From Trachipleistophora hominis (taxonomy: Eukaryota; Microsporidia; Pleistophoridae), in contig JH994040.1 of the NCBI GenBank assembly GCA_000316135.1, forward strand, positions 6,575 through 17,467: 10,893 bases of DNA, in the 5' to 3' direction. The first letter of the stretch is position 1. Each line of letters starts with the position of its first letter. Positions 6,521-10,893 of this stretch are shown one piece after another. The translations under genes and the position numbers were made by a program. The notes under the pieces were generated by a model, which saw nothing but the letters and a program-made list of their open reading frames with translations, was not told where the DNA came from and made no database searches.

Positions 6521-7900
6521 TTAATTATTTGACTTTTCGAACAAATCAGCACCTGGAATCGGATAGCCTTTAACTGTTTCCCGCACCCGGTCCCTCATTT
6601 CTGCGAACCACTTATCTTTTTTAACCCGCTCCTTCATTTCCTCAACGCTGAGCGATTCGTAACTCCCCAGTTTCTTCATTATTTCGACCAACATCTCTGC
6701 AATGCGCGTGCATCCGTCCTCTTTGAATCCACGTGTAGTTACAGACACCGTGCCAACCCGTATTCCATTTGGATGAAGACAGCTGGTATCATCCGGTAGA
6801 GAGTTCTTGTTGAGTGAGATGTTCACAAAGTTGCACACCCATTCAAATAATGAGCCATCCAACGAGAATACACGACCATCCATACAGATATTACGCATGT
6901 CAAGCATTGCTAGGTGGTTGATTGTCCCGTTTGTTAAAAGTTTTACGCCACTCTCAAGAAATACTTTGGTCATAGCCTGCATATTCAGCAATACCTGATC
7001 AATAAAGTTTCTGTACTCCTCTGATTTAGCGATTTTAAGCGCTGCCGCTATTCCTGCTATGGTCTGGTTATGAGGACCGCCCTGGCACCCTGGAAATACG
7101 CTCCTGTTTGTCAAATTTTGGATATTCACACCATTTTTCTCCTTTCGGTAGAATATCATAGCCGCCTTAGGCCCTTTCAACATCTTTTGCACCGTGGTCA
7201 TGACTACATCGCAATACTCAAAAGGATTGTTCATTTTCCCGCATGCAACCAGCCCAGATATGTGTGCAATGTCAGCCATCAGGTAGGCATTGTTCAAATC
7301 AGCAATTTTCCTCATTCTCTTATAGTCAAAGTCTCTTGGATATGCTGAGGCGCCACCTATGAGAATGTTAACCTTGTTGTGCACAAAATCTCGTTGCATT
7401 TGCTCGTAGTCGATTGATCCATCATTTTTAAGCTTATAGGGATAACTTTCGAAGTACTTAGAGGTTACCGATATTTTTCTGTTTTCAATTTTAAATCCGT
7501 GGCTCAGGTGTCCCCCAGAGAACAAATCAAGGCCCATTAACCGTCCACCCGGTCCTATAAGCGCGTTATATATTTCGAAATTCGCGATCGCGCCAGAGTA
7601 CGGCTGCACGTTTACGCCCCAGACGTTTTCGTCAAGACCAAAAACACGCAGTGCTCGGTCCTTACAAAGGCTCTCAATTTTATCAATAACATCAGTACCA
7701 CCATAATAGCGCTCGCCCACCATTCCTTCACTGTATTTATTGTGCAGTAGTGATATAGATGCTTGTAAAACCGGTACACTCACGTAGCTCTCGCTTGCAA
7801 TGAGCTCAATGGATTCCTCCTGTCGCTGCTTCTCGTCCATAATTAAATTGTAAAGTTCAATGTCGGTATCTTTCATATTTTTGTACACGAGTTCTGACAT
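6521..7900 (-). CDS. serine hydroxymethyltransferase
   Basis: A 459-residue PLP enzyme converting serine and tetrahydrofolate to glycine and methylene-THF, the one-carbon source for thymidylate synthesis. Conserved blocks include IELIASESYVS near 31-41, NKYSEG (54-59), ERYYGG (63-68), VQPYSGAIANFEIYNAL (98-114), SGGHLSHGF (128-136), YLMADIAHISGLVA (206-219, D210 and H213 at the cofactor), FPGCQGGPHNQ (269-279) and GIRVGTVSVTTRG (379-391), with the carboxylate-binding Arg at 381. The cofactor lysine is K239, but its context is VMTTVQKMLKG instead of the usual V-T-T-T-T-H-K-T-L-R-G: the preceding His is Gln. No targeting peptide is seen, so it is probably cytosolic. The ATG at 7900 is preferred because TCCCTC lies directly before it. 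An upstream extension of the frame would need a TTG start. Confidence 0.95.
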   Translation of the reverse strand: MSELVYKNMKDTDIELYNLIMDEKQRQEESIELIASESYVSVPVLQASISLLHNKYSEGMVGERYYGGTDVIDKIESLCKDRALRVFGLDENVWGVNVQPYSGAIANFEIYNALIGPGGRLMGLDLFSGGHLSHGFKIENRKISVTSKYFESYPYKLKNDGSIDYEQMQRDFVHNKVNILIGGASAYPRDFDYKRMRKIADLNNAYLMADIAHISGLVACGKMNNPFEYCDVVMTTVQKMLKGPKAAMIFYRKEKNGVNIQNLTNRSVFPGCQGGPHNQTIAGIAAALKIAKSEEYRNFIDQVLLNMQAMTKVFLESGVKLLTNGTINHLAMLDMRNICMDGRVFSLDGSLFEWVCNFVNISLNKNSLPDDTSCLHPNGIRVGTVSVTTRGFKEDGCTRIAEMLVEIMKKLGSYESLSVEEMKERVKKDKWFAEMRDRVRETVKGYPIPGADLFEKSNN

Positions 7901-7906
7901 GAGGGA
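7901..7906 (-). promoter_or_regulatory. C-rich start signal before SHMT
   Basis: The minus strand reads TCCCTC immediately before the ATG at 7900. This is the microsporidian CCC-type start motif and decides the start, rejecting a 15-codon upstream extension that has no ATG. Confidence 0.6.
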
Positions 7907-7945
7907 CAAATTTCGTTTCCTTTTATACTTTCGGTAAGTGCTCAA

Positions 7946-8403
7946 ATATGAAGATAAAAAGTTTTGTGTTTGATATGTAAAGTTAATGTTTACATGTTAA
8001 TTACCATTTAGCCAACACAAGATCGAAAAATTTTCCCGCTAGAATTTGTATGTCAAATACGTGGGGACATATGAATGAAAGTAAAAATTGATCATCAATT
8101 TTGAAAGGAAAAATAAAAAGTTTGCAGAACATCGTTATAATGGATAATACATTAGAAGATCAATGATGTATAAGCATAAGATTTCTACCAATAATAAAAA
8201 TTTGATCGTTTTTATAATATTAATAACAGAAAGTATTGCGGCTTTTTCGAGTGAATGGCAAGATCTAATTTTATGACATTCCATTCTCATTTTACCTCCA
8301 ATTTTACTCAAAATGGAATCATCTGAAATGGTAGAATACCATCTACACCAATTCTTCTAGCAACAGCGAATAATACATATGTGAAAAATATAATAAAACG
8401 TGA
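7946..8403. other. AT-rich upstream region of SHMT, no gene
   Basis: No convincing coding frame. A minus-strand frame around 8150-8360 stays open for about 70 codons (including SKIGGKMRMECHKIRSCHSL) but has no start codon or family resemblance; it may be old coding debris. An almost perfect palindrome lies at 8084-8102. Confidence 0.35.
8084..8102. repeat. 19-bp palindrome upstream of SHMT
   Basis: aaaattgat and atcaatttt flank a single central c, giving perfect 9-bp arms. It sits about 185 bases before the SHMT start, on the promoter side. It could be a regulator site or chance in AT-rich DNA. Confidence 0.4.
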
Positions 8404-8661
8404 ATAAGCACACGAAAAGCTTATAATAATTTTAAAGAACAATTTATTACACCGGCTTTTGTAACTTCTGCTTTTGTGATGATATTGTGTCATTCCAATC
8501 ACCGGATTGTTTTTCTCGGAATTTTAAGAATGAAAGGTGATATCAACAATATGTGTGATGTTCATGTCGTGTATCACATCAAAATAGAATCTGTATTGGA
8601 TCTAAAGCAATTTGCTAGTCAGACCACAAACGAATACCTGTTAAATTACGGCTGCAGCTGA
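8404..8661 (+). other. doubtful open frame, possible gene fragment
   Basis: The frame is open for 85 codons before a TGA at 8659-8661. The first ATG is at 8479, which would give a 60-residue peptide. The C-terminal half (for example SVLDLKQFASQTTNEYLLN) has a protein-like composition. There is no C-run before the ATG, no recognisable domain, and no comparable open frame continuing upstream. It could be the tail of a decayed gene or chance. Confidence 0.2.
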
Positions 8662-9355
8662 GTTTATTTATAAATAATTAAACACATTATTGGATAAAAA
8701 TAGGTTGTATAATGTTAATTATATTTTAAATGTTAAATTTTGCTTGCAACAGACCATTCAAATGATTACATGAGACTCCGTGACATAATAGAAACGAAAA
8801 ACTTTGTTGGGAGTGTTATTTTAAAATGTGAGTAGTAAATAAAGAGTTCTCGTTAAACAATAAATGTAATACGTAGTAGATAATAACTTTATTTATTTAA
8901 AAAGTATACCATTAAGATTATTCGAGCAGAACATTTTTGGTGTTGACAAGTGGATATTTCTATGTATAGGAAACTATTTTACCATGATAAGAGAAATTTA
9001 TATAGAAGGATTATTTTATAAGTTCTAATGAAAGATAATAGTAGATATGCATATGTAATTGTATAGTTTTTGTATTTAAAACAATTAAAATATAATATTT
9101 AAAACTATATAAGAGTTAAAAAACTGACCATTTTGATGGTCATCGATTCAAAAAATAGTTTAAACCAACATCCAAACCTTACGTCAGAAATCATTAATTT
9201 ATAACAATTATTACCAAGTTATAATTACGTAAATTGACGTAGTATTGTACAAAGAGGACGTGTAATGAAGTACATTGTTGAGTAATATTCAGAAATACTC
9301 GCTTATTGGTATTTTACTTATTATTTATTATACCAATGGTTTATTTCAATTATGA
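8662..9355. other. very AT-rich spacer, nothing coding seen
   Basis: Both strands are dense in stops. Small inverted repeats occur, such as tgacca/tggtca at 9125-9142 and attggtat/ataccaat at 9305-9337, within what is expected of such AT-rich sequence. No RNA gene was recognised. Confidence 0.5.
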
Positions 9356-9419
9356 TTAACGAATAAAATTAAGATCTCTTTCGGGTGAACACAAAGAATC
9401 TATTACAACCAACAATTTA
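9356..9419. repeat. dispersed repeat, copy C
   Basis: The core ctttcgggtgaa (9378-9389) and the following 30 bases align without gaps to copy B (29 of 42 identical). An acgaata block lies just before the core in both, with about 8 extra bases here. It lies 143 bases upstream of the mannosyltransferase ATG. Confidence 0.5.
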
Positions 9420-9561
9420 AGAACTTCCTTAATATGCGAATGGTTATATTATGAAACCATAATTTATATCACACCTGCTTTCATTTTTAATATTTATTTT
9501 TAATTTGCTTGATCGTTTCATACACAGATACAATAAAAACAATTTGATTCTCTTTGTTTAC

Positions 9562-10527
9562 ATGCTATGCTTTTTGCATTTTCTCAGCATATTCTCAAAA
9601 GAGAATGCTGTTATCCTCATTCTATGTAGGAATCGGGAGGCTGATGAAATTTCTACTACTCTGAAGAATTTTGAAAACGTATTCAACAGTACATACAAAT
9701 ACCCGTACTTGTTTTTGAACGATGAGGACTTTACCGATGAATTTATGAAGAAGGTTAAAGAGGTGATTTCGACTGAAGCCGTGTTTGGCAAGCTAGAGTC
9801 ACACGAATGGGGATATCCCAATTGGATTGATAAAGAAAAGGCAGCCGCAAACAGAAAAAAGCTTGAGAAAATGGGCATAATATATGCCGACTCTGAGTCA
9901 TATCGACACATGTGTAGATTCTTTTCTGGATTCTTTTACAGAAACAAATACATAAAGAAATACGACTATTATTGGAGAATAGAGCCCGGCGTAAAATTCT
10001 TTTGCAAAATGAACTACGATCCATTTGAGTTTCTGAAAAAAAAGAATCTTGAATACGGGTTCATTATTAACATCAGAGAGTTTATGGAGACAATACCAAC
10101 GTTGTGGGATGCAACCATAGAGTTTATAACAAGACACAAGGACATAATACCAAACCAGAATGTTCTCAAAGAAATCTTGGATAACAATAAAAATTACAAC
10201 GGGTGCCATTTCTGGTCAAATTTTGAAATTGCAAATTTAAATTTTTTCAGAGGCGAGCTCTACCAAAAATATTTTGATTTTCTGGATCAGAAAGGTGGAT
10301 TCTACTACGAACGGTGGGGCGATGCGCCAATACACTCCTTAGCCGCGAGTATATTTCTTGGAAAAAGGAAAATACACTTCTTTGAAGACATAGGATATGA
10401 GCACCCGCCCTTCCAACATTGTCCTAGAAATCCATCCAGATTTCCTGATTGTGACTGTAATTCAAATAATTCGATTGATGATGGTCCTTTTTCATGTTTG
10501 AGAGAATTTATAAAAGAGGATTTATAG
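9562..10527 (+). CDS. Ktr/Kre2-family alpha-1,2-mannosyltransferase (GT15)
   Basis: A Golgi-type enzyme that adds alpha-1,2-mannose from GDP-mannose to O-linked chains begun by PMT enzymes. From the first ATG it has 321 residues: a hydrophobic N-terminus (MLCFLHFLSIFS), then a nearly complete GT15 domain. Landmarks are YPYLFLNDE (48-56), WGYPNWIDKEKAA (83-95), ESYRHMCR (112-119), YDYYWRIEPGVKF (134-146), TIPTLWD (177-183), CHFWSNFEI (215-223), GGFYYERWGDAPIHS (245-259) and FFEDIGYEHPPF (273-284). By spacing against yeast Kre2, E141 matches the Mn-binding Glu, E222 the proposed nucleophile and H281 the metal-binding His. The frame stays open upstream of the ATG to 9463, and residues there (RFIHRYNKNNLILFVY) would make a basic tail before the hydrophobic stretch, so the N-terminus is uncertain. 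No C-run lies before the ATG, unlike GCP, FEN1 and SHMT. Confidence 0.93.
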   Translation: MLCFLHFLSIFSKENAVILILCRNREADEISTTLKNFENVFNSTYKYPYLFLNDEDFTDEFMKKVKEVISTEAVFGKLESHEWGYPNWIDKEKAAANRKKLEKMGIIYADSESYRHMCRFFSGFFYRNKYIKKYDYYWRIEPGVKFFCKMNYDPFEFLKKKNLEYGFIINIREFMETIPTLWDATIEFITRHKDIIPNQNVLKEILDNNKNYNGCHFWSNFEIANLNFFRGELYQKYFDFLDQKGGFYYERWGDAPIHSLAASIFLGKRKIHFFEDIGYEHPPFQHCPRNPSRFPDCDCNSNNSIDDGPFSCLREFIKEDL

Positions 10528-10893
10528 AAAAGAGTACGCTGCAACAGATGTGATTTAATTAAATGTTTAGTAACTAATCACATAAAGATGAAGCTACAAT
10601 ACAACATTGGGATGTTTGCGCAATATTTGTACGAGATTTTACCTGTAACATGTACAAATAAGTAAATTACTAGACATTAAATGCCAGACTTTTTATTTAA
10701 GTAAAAACATCAGATAGCGTTCGATTAAGGAATAGAGAATTCTACAGCATGCCGTGCATTATGTCATTTATATATAGAAGAATGCGTTTTTTGTAGTATA
10801 AATATGCTTGAAATCATTAGTAACTATAATAATAGAAAACTAGTAAATAGCATTAAGGTATTTTATCAGAATAGCATAGGTGTTAGTAAGAAA
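10528..10893. other. downstream spacer, no gene seen
   Basis: AT-rich sequence without coding frames. A 9-bp inverted repeat (tatttgtac at 10624-10632, gtacaaata at 10652-10660) with a 19-base loop lies about 100 bases after the mannosyltransferase stop and could form a hairpin in its 3' region. A 12-bp palindrome atttaattaaat lies at 10553-10564. Confidence 0.45.

Noticed and set aside
7901..7945. N-terminal 15-codon extension of SHMT
   Set aside because: It would need a TTG start, is not present in the family, and spans the C-rich motif that normally lies before the ATG.
5650..8500. 13-bp sequence gattggaatgaca at 5650-5662 recurring inverted at 8488-8500
   Set aside because: About one or two exact 13-mer matches are expected by chance in a window of this size on both strands, and the flanks do not align.
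8308..8502. Minus-strand 64-codon frame containing GVDGILPFQM
   Set aside because: Its N-terminal half lies opposite the doubtful plus-strand frame at 8404-8661, there is no recognisable domain, and it has no start signal. It briefly resembled a transposase VDG motif, but too little supports it.

Overview
The window looks like nuclear DNA of a microsporidian, an intracellular fungal-type parasite. The genes are intronless and of eukaryotic type (gamma-tubulin complex subunit, FEN1, serine hydroxymethyltransferase, Ktr/Kre2 mannosyltransferase). The GCP is much shorter than its fungal and animal relatives. Three of the genes have a short C-run directly in front of the ATG, the CCC/GGG-type start signal known from microsporidia. 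The FEN1 stop codon lies inside an AATAAA signal. Spacing is wide for the group (about 0.3 to 1.7 kb between genes), so a lineage with a larger, repeat-bearing genome is more likely than a compact Encephalitozoon-type one. I cannot name the species.

Layout. 1-1581: no intact gene, but a graveyard of mobile-element relics. These are a Pif1/Helitron-type helicase fragment on the minus strand at the left edge, a decayed LTR-retrotransposon-type integrase on the plus strand (about 483-1020), probably split by a small dispersed repeat, and perhaps a Tc1/mariner-type N-terminus (1147-1332). 1582-3357 (+): Spc97/GCP2-like gamma-tubulin complex protein. 3358-4025: convergent gap. 4026-5033 (-): FEN1, with all seven metal-binding acids and a C-terminal PCNA-binding box. 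5301-5573 (-): an unrecognised 90-residue protein. 5574-6520: AT-rich, with a frameshifted zinc-ribbon relic and a repeat copy. 6521-7900 (-): SHMT, starting at the internal ATG after the C-run and carrying unusual substitutions next to the PLP lysine. 7901-9561: long AT-rich spacer with one doubtful short frame and another repeat copy. 9562-10527 (+): GT15 mannosyltransferase whose frame continues upstream of the first ATG. 10528-10893: no gene seen.

The genes do not form a pathway. They serve microtubule nucleation (GCP), Okazaki-fragment processing and repair (FEN1), one-carbon metabolism (SHMT) and secretory O-mannosylation (Ktr). The most unusual material is the layered transposon debris, the SHMT active-site change, and the Ktr start problem. 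I found no convincing new multi-gene system, RNA gene or CRISPR array.
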